Below, piece by piece: positions 49,612 to 57,460 of a stretch of DNA of 64,000 bases (its first letter is position 1; each line of letters starts with the position of its first letter). The stretch is taken from NCBI GenBank assembly GCA_017999915.1, contig JAGNKX010000020.1, positions 26,701 to 90,700 of the forward strand, in the 5' to 3' direction. Below the pieces are notes generated by a model, which saw only the letters and a list, made by a program, of their open reading frames with translations, searched no databases and was not told where the DNA came from. The position numbers and the translations under genes were made by a program. Origin of the DNA: Spirochaetota bacterium (lineage in GTDB: Bacteria > Spirochaetota > UBA4802 > UBA5550).

Positions 49612-51611
49612 ACCATACCTCCGTGATTGTCGCATGTTTCGCCGCGACGGGCGGCGGGATCTATCAATTCTTCGAATCTCTTCCTGTTTTCGCACTGGCC
49701 TATGACGGCCACCACGTCGCCCCGCATGAAAGTGAAGTTGAATTCCGGGTTCGGCTCGAATCTGTCGTTTCTGAACACGCCCACCACGGTGGCGCCGGTG
49801 GCGGTCCGTATTTTCAGATCGGCGATTGATTTCCCGATAACGGGGCTATCGGGGATGACGGTGAACCATTCCATCTCCAGCAGGTAGGAGGCGCTTTTCA
49901 GGTTCGCCAGCAGCCGGCCGGCGTCTCCTTCTCCCGGCGCGGGGGAGTAGCTCAGCCGGCGCATGTCGTCGGTGTATTTCAGGATCGAGAGGGCCGGGAT
50001 GTCCAGATGGAGCAGGGCCTGCCGCAGTATCTCCAGGCCGGCCTCGAATTCCGGCTGCACCACCTCGTGCACGTTCAGGGCGCGGAGCTCCTCCATCTCT
50101 TCCATGCTGTTGCCGCGCGCCACGATCTTCAGCGACGGATTGACCCGCGTCACGATGCCGATGATTCCCCGCGCCACCATGAGGGACGGCACGGTGATGA
50201 TGAGAAGGCGCGCCGATCCGGCGCTGGCAGCCGCCAGCAGCGGTTCCTGGCAGGCGTCGCCGTAGATGACCGGGTAGCCGCTCCGCTTCGACGCCTCGAA
50301 CCTGCCGAAGTCCTGCTCCAGGATGACGAACCGGTACTCCAGGCGGTGGAGGACGGAGGAGATGGCATTGCCGACGCGGCCGCCGCCGGCGATGATGACA
50401 TGGTCCCGCAGGCCTTCGCGGGGAATATTATCGACCCGGAACCGCTCTTTCCTGAAGAAGCGGCTTTTCAGGGAATAGAGGGGCGTGGTCAGCATCGACA
50501 GCAGGGGCGACGCCACCATGGTCACGACGGACGTGGTGAGGATCAGCGAGTATATTTCGCCGGTCAGTACACCGGCGCCGAGGCCCAGGCGCGCCAGCAC
50601 GAAGGAGAATTCCCCCACCTGGGACAGGCCCAGTCCCACCGCGATCGGCACGATGTTGAAATAGCCGAAGGCCCGCGACAGGAGCGCGAAGATGACGAAC
50701 TTGCCGGCCATGATGACGGCGCCGAGGAGAAGGACCGTGCCGTAATGGCCGATCAGGTACGATGGGTCGATGAGCATTCCCACGGAGGTGAAGAAGATGA
50801 GGCCGAAGATATCGCGGAGGGGAATGATGTCATGGAGAGCCTTGTGGCCGTAATCCGACCTGTTCAGGACCAGTCCCGTCACAAAGGCCCCCAGGGCGAA
50901 GGAGAGGCCCAGCCGGTAGGTGGCGTAGCCGGTGCCGAGGCCCAGGGCCGCGATGGAAAGCAGGAAAAGTTCCGGCGAATTGAGCCGGGCAATCTGCTTC
51001 ATGATGTACGGGATCACGCGGGTGCCGGCGATCATGACCACTGCGAGGACCAGCACGCCTTTAAGCAGGGTGATGCCGACCAGGGGAAGGCTTCCGCTGA
51101 TATTGTTTAGCTGAGGTATGATGACCATCATCGGCACCGCCACCAGGTCCTGGACGATGAGCATTCCGATCATGACCCTGCTGGACAGGGTCCCCATGAA
51201 TCCCCGGCTCATGAGTGTCTTGATGACGATCATGGTGCTGGAAAGGGAGATCACCGTTCCGAGGAGGATCGACGCCGTCCAGGGGAGCCCCATCCAGTAG
51301 CCGATGCCGATACCGAAGAGGATCGTGATAAGCAGCTGCAGGGGCGTGCCGATGAGGGCGATGGCGCGCACCTCCTGTATTTCCTTGAAAGAGAGCTCCA
51401 GGCCGATGGAAAAGAGGAGGAGCCCCACGCCGATCTCCGCCAGGAGCTCGATCTGGTGCGCGTTGGTCACGGTGACGCCGCCGGTGAAGGGGCCGATGAT
51501 GATGCCGGCGACAATGTATCCAACGAGGAGGGGGAGCCTCATCCGGTGCGCCGCATAGGCCGCGATCAGACCCGCGATGATTATGATGATGATGTCTTCG
51601 GCGATTCCCAT
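49608..51611 (-). CDS. CPA2 cation:proton antiporter with RCK domains
   Basis: 667-residue inner-membrane antiporter (KefB/KefC-like CPA2 family). Residues 1-385 hold about 12 helices, starting GIAEDIIIIIIAGLIAAYAAHRMRLPLLVGYIVAGIIIGP and including EIGVGLLLFSIGLELSF, LSSTMIVIK and GLILNRSDYG-like segments. A Rossmann RCK_N domain follows (DHVIIAGGGRVGNAISSVLHRLEYRFVILEQD, about 405-525) and an RCK_C domain ends the chain (about 560-645), giving nucleotide control of the gate. Likely K+ or Na+ exported for protons. It follows the WYL regulator on the same strand by 88 bp and is coupled to the DUF3124 gene. Confidence 0.92.
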   Translation of the reverse strand: MGIAEDIIIIIIAGLIAAYAAHRMRLPLLVGYIVAGIIIGPFTGGVTVTNAHQIELLAEIGVGLLLFSIGLELSFKEIQEVRAIALIGTPLQLLITILFGIGIGYWMGLPWTASILLGTVISLSSTMIVIKTLMSRGFMGTLSSRVMIGMLIVQDLVAVPMMVIIPQLNNISGSLPLVGITLLKGVLVLAVVMIAGTRVIPYIMKQIARLNSPELFLLSIAALGLGTGYATYRLGLSFALGAFVTGLVLNRSDYGHKALHDIIPLRDIFGLIFFTSVGMLIDPSYLIGHYGTVLLLGAVIMAGKFVIFALLSRAFGYFNIVPIAVGLGLSQVGEFSFVLARLGLGAGVLTGEIYSLILTTSVVTMVASPLLSMLTTPLYSLKSRFFRKERFRVDNIPREGLRDHVIIAGGGRVGNAISSVLHRLEYRFVILEQDFGRFEASKRSGYPVIYGDACQEPLLAAASAGSARLLIITVPSLMVARGIIGIVTRVNPSLKIVARGNSMEEMEELRALNVHEVVQPEFEAGLEILRQALLHLDIPALSILKYTDDMRRLSYSPAPGEGDAGRLLANLKSASYLLEMEWFTVIPDSPVIGKSIADLKIRTATGATVVGVFRNDRFEPNPEFNFTFMRGDVVAVIGQCENRKRFEELIDPAARRGETCDNHGGMV

Positions 51612-51699
51612 GATGCGTGCGTTGCCTCATCTGAAGGTGACCGGCGGAAGGGGTAATGTCAAATATTTTTTAACGGCGGCGCCTGACAGCGGGTGTCTG

Positions 51700-52677
51700 T
51701 CACGGCTGATGATCGTAGCGGCGCAGGGCGGATTCCATTTCCTCCCGGACCTGGCGCGCCAGCGACTCAGGCTCGATCACGCGGGCGCCGGCGCCCCAGG
51801 AAAGGACCCAGCGCTTCACCTCGAAGAGCGAATTGGTCGTGAAGGAAAGCAGGATCGACCCGTCGTCCCTCCTGGTCACGGTCTGGCCGCTGTGCCAGGT
51901 GCGCTCCTCCACGTAGGGCGCCTGGGCAGGGGAGAATTCAATGGTGACCCTCCGGTCCTCGTCCTCGGTCATGATGCCGAAATGGGACCCCAGGTATGTC
52001 CGGAAGTCGAAGTCCGCCGGGATGTCGAAGGCCTGGTCCGTGAGGACGGCGCTCCTGATGCGGGACATGGCGAAGCGGAGGACGGATTCCCTGACGCTGC
52101 AGCGGCCCACCAGGTACCATTCGCCGCGGTAGTTGACCATGTGATAGGGGGACACGGCGCGCGTGGTCGCCTCGCCGCCGGCCTTCCGGTGGGTGATGAC
52201 GACGCGCCGCGAGGCGCGGAGACCCTCCGCCACGGTTTCCCATATGGCCGGGTCGATGGCGGTGAAGCTTTCCGAGAGGAAGGTGAACCGGTTGTCGATC
52301 CACCCGGGCCGCACGGTCACGCTGTCCGGCAGGAAGGACCGCAGCTTCTCGAACACGGACGAGAGCTTGTCATAGAGGGGCGTGTTGGCGTACTGTTCCA
52401 GGGCCTTTTCGGCGATGCAGATGGCGAAGAGGTCGCTCTCCCTGATGGCGATGTTGGGAAGGGAATAGCTCTCCTCCGTGTAATGGAAGCCCCGCCTCTC
52501 GGCGTCATACTCGATGGGCGCGTCGAGCATGTCGCGCATGAAGTCGATGTCGCGCAGGATGGTGCGCGGGCTCACCTCGTACTCGCGTGCAAGGCTTGTG
52601 CTGTTGGGGTAGAGGCCGGCCCTCAGCTTTTTATCGATGAAGAGGAGCCTCCCGAACTGCGGTTTGAACTTTGACAT
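51700..52677 (-). CDS. WYL-domain transcriptional regulator
   Basis: 325 residues. N-terminal HTH (RLLFIDKKLRAGLYPNSTSLAREYEVSPRTILRDIDFMRDML) of the HTH_11/DeoR-like type, then a WYL domain with the namesake region YRGEWYLVGRC (about residues 190-200) and RFAMSRIRSAVLTD. A C-terminal WCX-like tail completes the PafC/DriD-like architecture. WYL proteins sense nucleotide or nucleic-acid ligands and regulate stress or defence genes; here the only close same-strand neighbour is the antiporter, a likely target by context. GAGG precedes the ATG. Confidence 0.9.
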   Translation of the reverse strand: MSKFKPQFGRLLFIDKKLRAGLYPNSTSLAREYEVSPRTILRDIDFMRDMLDAPIEYDAERRGFHYTEESYSLPNIAIRESDLFAICIAEKALEQYANTPLYDKLSSVFEKLRSFLPDSVTVRPGWIDNRFTFLSESFTAIDPAIWETVAEGLRASRRVVITHRKAGGEATTRAVSPYHMVNYRGEWYLVGRCSVRESVLRFAMSRIRSAVLTDQAFDIPADFDFRTYLGSHFGIMTEDEDRRVTIEFSPAQAPYVEERTWHSGQTVTRRDDGSILLSFTTNSLFEVKRWVLSWGAGARVIEPESLARQVREEMESALRRYDHQP

Positions 52678-52848
52678 GGCTTAAACCTCGGCGCCCCGGG
52701 GAGCGGATGATTGTAATCCTTCACTTTTATGCATCTACCGTCGCCGGAAGGAGATGTCAACCGGGATTTCATGAAGGTTTAAGCGGTTTTCTGCTCTATG
52801 CTATCGGTATGCCGGGTAAAATAAAGCGCGCTTCTGCCCTGAAGGGAG

Positions 52849-53073
52849 TCAGTGGGTGAGAAACAGATACGGTATGGCCTCTTCCATTACATAAAAATTG
52901 GGTTTATTGTTCTGAATGATGATATTGCATTCCTCGATGCCCACCTCGTAGCCCTTGGTCTCGAACCAGAGATTCAATTCTTCGGACGAATGGTCCTTTA
53001 TCATTTTCTTGAATTCCCTGGCCAGTAGCCTGTCCGCTCGCAATGCTTCTATGAAATCAATATAGTAGCCCAT
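52849..53073 (-). CDS. Small Nif11-like protein
   Basis: 74 residues from ATG 53073 (GGGGG upstream); no signal peptide. The helical stretch IDFIEALRADRLLAREFKKMI, followed by SSEELNLWFETKGYEVGIEE, resembles the Nif11 domain: helix, a spacer, then 'G-Y-x-x-x-x-E-E'. Nif11 proteins serve as leader peptides or occur as free small proteins. No peptide-modifying enzyme lies nearby and no double-Gly cleavage site is seen, so a RiPP role is not supported. An upstream extension of 23 residues is Cys/Met-rich and judged not coding. Confidence 0.5.
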   Translation of the reverse strand: MGYYIDFIEALRADRLLAREFKKMIKDHSSEELNLWFETKGYEVGIEECNIIIQNNKPNFYVMEEAIPYLFLTH

Positions 53074-53306
53074 ATCCCGCACCCCCGAAATTCTTTTTAT
53101 GTGGCATAGACATAATGTATTGATAATATACATATAAATCAAAAAAAAATAAATAGGGAGAGCATCCTAATTTCTTGTAAGAAAAATTCGCAGGCAGCCG
53201 TAGGACTATTTCTTAGTTGTGATGGGGTTATTTTTGCCGTGTGTGCATTGAGATGTTAATTATGTCATATGACTGAGGATGCCGGATTATGACGGGGAAA
53301 ACATGG

Positions 53307-53341
53307 GCCCGCGGGACTGCGTCCGGCGCCTTCCCGCGGGC
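53307..53341 (-). terminator. Terminator of first acyl-CoA synthetase
   Basis: Nine-base perfect arms (GCCCGCGGG / CCCGCGGGC) with a 17-base loop, nine bases after the stop; on the minus strand a T-rich stretch follows. Confidence 0.7.
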
Positions 53342-53349
53342 ATGTTTCA

Positions 53350-55176
53350 TCAGCTGTAGAGCTTCGACAGCTCATCGCCATATTTTTTCAGCACCTCGCG
53401 GCGTATAAGCTTTAGGGTCTGGGTGAGCATGCCGTTCTCCCTGGTAAAGTCCTCTTCGATGAAAAGGGTTTTCTTGGGTATCTCGTAGCCGCCGAAGGTT
53501 TTCCGGAGATGGTTGCTTATCTCGCCGGTCATGAAGGCCTGGAAATCACTGTCCGCGATGATATCTTTCGGGCTCATCTGGGCCCATTTCGCCGTGCGCT
53601 GGTCCTTTTTTATGACCTGGAAGTCCGGCACCACGATGCTGACGTTGAACTCCTTTCCATCCCCGTACACGAAGGCGTTGGCTATGAGGGGGATGAGCTT
53701 CATGTCGGTCTCGATCGATTCGGGATGGACGTACTTGCCGTTGGCGAGCTTGTATTCGTCCTTGAACCTTCCGGTGATGACGAGGAACCCGTCGTCGTCA
53801 AAGCACCCCATGTCGCCGGTGCGGATCCCGGGGAAGCCGTTCCAGGTGTCCTCCACCATGATCGCCGCCGTCTGCTCCGGCTTGTTGTGGTACCCCATCA
53901 TGATGTGGGCGCCGTAGGCCACGATCTCTCCGTCGCGGTTGTTCTCGCCGGTGCGCGACCTGTCGATCTTCACGTGCATGTTGGGCACGACCTTGCCGAC
54001 GGTGCCGTACCTGTTGCCCAGGCGCATGGAGTTCATGGTGATGGCCGGGGCTGTTTCCGTGAGGCCGTAGCAGTCGTAGGTGGGGATGCTTATGTCCCTG
54101 AAGAACTCCGCTATGCCGGGGTTCATGAGGGCGCTGGCGGTCATGGCGCCGGCGAGCCTGCCGCCGAAGCGGGCGCGGATCTTGTCGAAGACGAGCTTGT
54201 TCAGGATGATGAGCTTCAGGCTTTTCCTCCTGTTCCGGCGCTTTTTGGCCTCGGCGCAGGCCGCGTCGAAGAGCTTTTTCTTGAGGCCCCCCGCCTCTTC
54301 CATGGTGAGCTGTATGCCGTTGTAGATCTTGTTGAAGATCCTCGGGACGGCGACGATATAGGTCGGCCGTATGGCGAGAAAATCCTGGCCCAGGGTGTCG
54401 ACCGATTCCATGATTCCGACACAGCAGCCGAAAACCATGACGGCATGGAGCTCGGCGGAGAGGGCGTAGGAGTGGGCCCAGGGGAGGATGTTGAGGAGCA
54501 CCGTGTTTTCATTCAGCTCGGGGAACACATACACGCCCGATTTCGTGCAGGCGGTCAGGTTGCCGTGGGAGAGGAGCACTCCCTTGGGATCGCCGGTGGT
54601 GCCGGAGGTGTAGATGAGCTCGGCGATCTCCGACCAGTGGGGCTTGTAAGACGGCACCGGGTTTTTCGCGCCCATCGCTTCCAGCGCGGCCAGCGACGAG
54701 TCGCCGTCGCCGTAGACAAGGAATATCTCCTTCAGGGTGGGGATCTCGTCCTTGAATCCCTTCACCATGTCATAGATGGCCCTGTCCCGGACGAAGAGAA
54801 ATTTCAGGGAGCTGTCCCTGATGATGTACCTCCAGGTGTTGACAAGCTCCTTTTCGTACATGGGGACAAAGCAGGCTCCCAGGCCGTGGGTCGCGTTCTC
54901 AAGGACGAACCATTCCACCGAATTGCTCAGGATGACGCCGACGGATTCCCCTTTCGCCAGGCCCAGCCTGTTCAGGGCGCCCCTGACGTTCTTGATCCGC
55001 TCCGCCAGCCCGGCAAAGGTCGTCCACCGGTATTCTTTTGTGACGGGGTCTTTCTGGCCGATGGCGTTCCTTCCGGCGAATTTTGCCGCTCCCTGCTCGA
55101 AGAGGTCGACCAGGTTGTTCGGCGCCGGATAATACTGATCCAGCTGCTTGATCTGTTCCTGCGTGTACTTGATCAT
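53350..55176 (-). CDS. Long-chain acyl-CoA synthetase (AMP-forming), copy 1
   Basis: Adenylate-forming acyl-CoA synthetase of the long-chain (FadD15/ACSL-like) subgroup, 608 residues. It activates fatty acids with ATP and CoA. Key motifs: P-loop LIYTSGTTGDPKGVLLSHGN, YGLTETAPAI, GRFKDEYKLANGKYVHPE (hinge plus Lys region). The linker motif and the C-terminal lid (ENGMLTQTLKLIRREV) are present. It is very similar along its whole length to the gene just upstream (55324-57153). AGGGAGC precedes the ATG. Both are on the minus strand; a 14-bp stem separates them. Nearby FadL-like and CoA-transferase genes fit fatty-acid uptake. Confidence 0.92.
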   Translation of the reverse strand: MIKYTQEQIKQLDQYYPAPNNLVDLFEQGAAKFAGRNAIGQKDPVTKEYRWTTFAGLAERIKNVRGALNRLGLAKGESVGVILSNSVEWFVLENATHGLGACFVPMYEKELVNTWRYIIRDSSLKFLFVRDRAIYDMVKGFKDEIPTLKEIFLVYGDGDSSLAALEAMGAKNPVPSYKPHWSEIAELIYTSGTTGDPKGVLLSHGNLTACTKSGVYVFPELNENTVLLNILPWAHSYALSAELHAVMVFGCCVGIMESVDTLGQDFLAIRPTYIVAVPRIFNKIYNGIQLTMEEAGGLKKKLFDAACAEAKKRRNRRKSLKLIILNKLVFDKIRARFGGRLAGAMTASALMNPGIAEFFRDISIPTYDCYGLTETAPAITMNSMRLGNRYGTVGKVVPNMHVKIDRSRTGENNRDGEIVAYGAHIMMGYHNKPEQTAAIMVEDTWNGFPGIRTGDMGCFDDDGFLVITGRFKDEYKLANGKYVHPESIETDMKLIPLIANAFVYGDGKEFNVSIVVPDFQVIKKDQRTAKWAQMSPKDIIADSDFQAFMTGEISNHLRKTFGGYEIPKKTLFIEEDFTRENGMLTQTLKLIRREVLKKYGDELSKLYS

Positions 55177-55287
55177 AGTGTGCTCCCTAATATGTATAAT
55201 AAAATGAATTTACTCAAACACTGTCATTTCGACGAATCGCGCGGTTTCAAAACCGGCTTCCCGGGAACGGCGATTGGCATGAGATGG

Positions 55288-55318
55288 GTGTTCCCTGCCG
55301 GTTGCCGGCAGGGAACAC
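55288..55318 (-). terminator. Strong hairpin between tandem acyl-CoA synthetases
   Basis: Fourteen-base perfect arms (GTGTTCCCTGCCGG / CCGGCAGGGAACAC) with a three-base loop, six bases after the stop of copy 2. No T-run follows on the minus strand, so it may stabilise the 3' end or attenuate read-through rather than fully stop transcription. Confidence 0.65.
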
Positions 55319-55323
55319 GGGAT

Positions 55324-57153
55324 CTACTCGGTATACAGCTTGTCCAGCGTGCCCTTGTAATTTTTTTCAACTTCGCCGCGGACGACCTTGAGGGTCTGCG
55401 TAAGCATGCCGTTCTCCAGGGTGAAATCCTGGTCGGTTATGACGTATTTTCTCGGAATCTCGTAACTGGCAAAGCTCTTCTTCAATTGATCGTTCACCTC
55501 GATGATCAGGAAGTCCTTGAAATCCTGGTTGTTCACCAGCTCCGCCGGGCTCAGAGAGGCCCATTGCGCGGTGTGGGGATCCTTGCGAATGGTCGCGAAA
55601 TCGGGAATGAGAATGCCGACGTTGTATTCTTTGCCCATGCCGTACACAAAGGCATTGGCCACGTGGGGCACCAGCTTGATGTCCGTCTCGATCGATTCGG
55701 GGTGCACATACTTACCGTTGGAGAGCTTGTACTCGTCCTTGTACCGTCCCGTCACGTAGAGGAAGCCGTCCTCGTCGAAGCGGCCCAGGTCGCCGGTCTT
55801 GATGCCGGGGAAGCCGTTCCACGTGTCCGAAGTGAAGATGGCCGCGTTCTGCTCCGGCTTGTTGAGGTACCCCATCATCACCTGGGGACCGTAGACGAGG
55901 ATCTCCCCGTCTTTCGAGTCTTCGCCGACGCGGGACTTGTCGATCTTCACCAGCCAGTCCATGAGGGGCTTGCCCACGCTGCCGATCCTGTTGCCCCACG
56001 CGGGAGCGTTCATGGTGATGGCCGGAGAGGTCTCCGAGAGGCCGTAGCAGTCGTATATCTTCACGCCGATGTCCTGGAAGAAGAGGGCGATGTCCAGGTT
56101 CATGACCGCGCTCGCCGTCAGGGAGCCGATGAGCCTGCCGCCGAAGCGGGCGCGGACCTTGTCGAAGACCAGCTTGTCGAGGATGGTGAGCTTCAGGCTC
56201 TTCCGCTTGCCGCGGCATTTTTTTGCCTCGGCGCAGGCCGCGTCGAAGAGCTTCTTCTTGAGGCCCCCCGCCTCCTCCATGGTCATCTGTATCCCGTTGT
56301 AGATCTTGTTCCACACCCTGGGCACAGCTATCAGGTGCGTCGGCCGCACCGCGTTGATGTCCTGTGACAGGGTGTCCAGGGACTCCATGACGCCTATGGA
56401 GCCGCCGAACTGGATGAAATTATGCAGCTCGCCGCTGATGGCGTAGGAGTGGGCCCAGGGGAGTATCGAAAGGGCCACCGACGTCTCGTTCAGCTCCGGA
56501 TAGACTTTATACCCGGCCTGGGAGCAGTGTGTCAGGTTCCCGTGGGTGAGCACCACGCCCTTGGGGTCGCCGGTGGTGCCGGACGTATAGATGATGACGG
56601 CGACCTCGCTCCAGTGGGGCTTGTAGGGCGGGGTCGGATTGGCCCTGCCCATTTTTTCCAGGGACTCCATGGCCCTGTCGCCCTCGCCGTACACAAGGAA
56701 AATTTCCTTCAGCGCGGGGCAGTCGGCGGTAAAGCCCTTGACCTTGTCCAGGATGGGCTGGTTTCTCACGAACAGGAACTTGACCTCGCTGTCCTTTATC
56801 ATGTAGCGCCATTTGTTCACCAGCTCCTTCTCGTACATGGGGATGAAGCGGCCCCCCAGGCCGTGGGTCGCGTTTTCAAGAATGAACCATTCAACGGAAT
56901 TGCCGAGAATGACCCCCACGGTTTCGCCCTTCTGAAGGCCCAGCTTTTTCAGGGCGCCCCTCATGTTGTTGATCCGCTCCGCCAGCTGACGGTAGGTGAG
57001 AAATATGAATTCCTTGGTTTTCGGATCTTTCTGGCCCAGCGAGGGCCGGTCCGCCCATTTCGCGGCGGTTCCTTCAAAGAGGTCCACCAGGTTCCTCGGT
57101 TCGTAGAAATATTTATCAAGCTGCTCGATCTGTTCCTTCGTGAATTGAATCAT
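55324..57153 (-). CDS. Long-chain acyl-CoA synthetase (AMP-forming), copy 2
   Basis: 609 residues, a near-duplicate of the downstream gene: identical layout, with IYTSGTTGDPKGVVLTHGN, YGLSETSPAITMN, GRYKDEYKLSNGKYVHPESIETD, and the ENGMLTQTLKVVRGEVEKNYK tail. AGGGAGG precedes the ATG. Differences cluster in the N-terminal acyl-binding half (for example QAGYKVYPELNETSVALSILPWAHSYAISGE), so chain-length preference may differ from copy 1. The family is cytosolic or membrane-associated. Tandem duplication is the simplest origin. It is preceded by a MITE-like repeat upstream. Confidence 0.92.
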   Translation of the reverse strand: MIQFTKEQIEQLDKYFYEPRNLVDLFEGTAAKWADRPSLGQKDPKTKEFIFLTYRQLAERINNMRGALKKLGLQKGETVGVILGNSVEWFILENATHGLGGRFIPMYEKELVNKWRYMIKDSEVKFLFVRNQPILDKVKGFTADCPALKEIFLVYGEGDRAMESLEKMGRANPTPPYKPHWSEVAVIIYTSGTTGDPKGVVLTHGNLTHCSQAGYKVYPELNETSVALSILPWAHSYAISGELHNFIQFGGSIGVMESLDTLSQDINAVRPTHLIAVPRVWNKIYNGIQMTMEEAGGLKKKLFDAACAEAKKCRGKRKSLKLTILDKLVFDKVRARFGGRLIGSLTASAVMNLDIALFFQDIGVKIYDCYGLSETSPAITMNAPAWGNRIGSVGKPLMDWLVKIDKSRVGEDSKDGEILVYGPQVMMGYLNKPEQNAAIFTSDTWNGFPGIKTGDLGRFDEDGFLYVTGRYKDEYKLSNGKYVHPESIETDIKLVPHVANAFVYGMGKEYNVGILIPDFATIRKDPHTAQWASLSPAELVNNQDFKDFLIIEVNDQLKKSFASYEIPRKYVITDQDFTLENGMLTQTLKVVRGEVEKNYKGTLDKLYTE

Positions 57154-57201
57154 GGGGACCTCCCTTGTATCGTATTATAGGTTGCCTGATGTATCTTGAT
57201 A

Positions 57202-57314
57202 GACTTGTTGCAAATCATAATCGTATAATCGGGGTTAAGGGGCAAAGCCCTTGCAAGCCCCCGCATCCTGACTAGTCGGGACCGCGAGCGCGAGACGCAG
57301 TTACGCAACAAATC
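57202..57314. repeat. MITE-like dispersed repeat, copy 2
   Basis: 113 bp with ends GACTTGTTGC and GCAACAAATC (inverted, one mismatch). Interior: GGGGTTAAGGGG, AAAGCCC, AAGCCCCCGC and CGAGACGC, matching copy 1 at 34904-35006. It occupies most of the 307-bp gap between copy 2 of the acyl-CoA synthetases and the phosphatase gene. No gene is seen in the remainder. Confidence 0.75.
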
Positions 57315-57460
57315 TAATATATCCAAATATAATAATATGCAACAGGCTGTGAATAGTATATCGCCAATTTTTGCTAATTAATTTCCGTGATGGTAGCCGC
57401 TCTTTGTGATCAACCATAGCGATGTCCACCACGACATGGCGCGCTGCTTTGTACAGGTTT

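Noticed and set aside
52671..52859. 62-codon plus-strand frame after the WYL gene
   Set aside because: No ribosome-binding site, mixed composition, and it starts within the regulator's start region.
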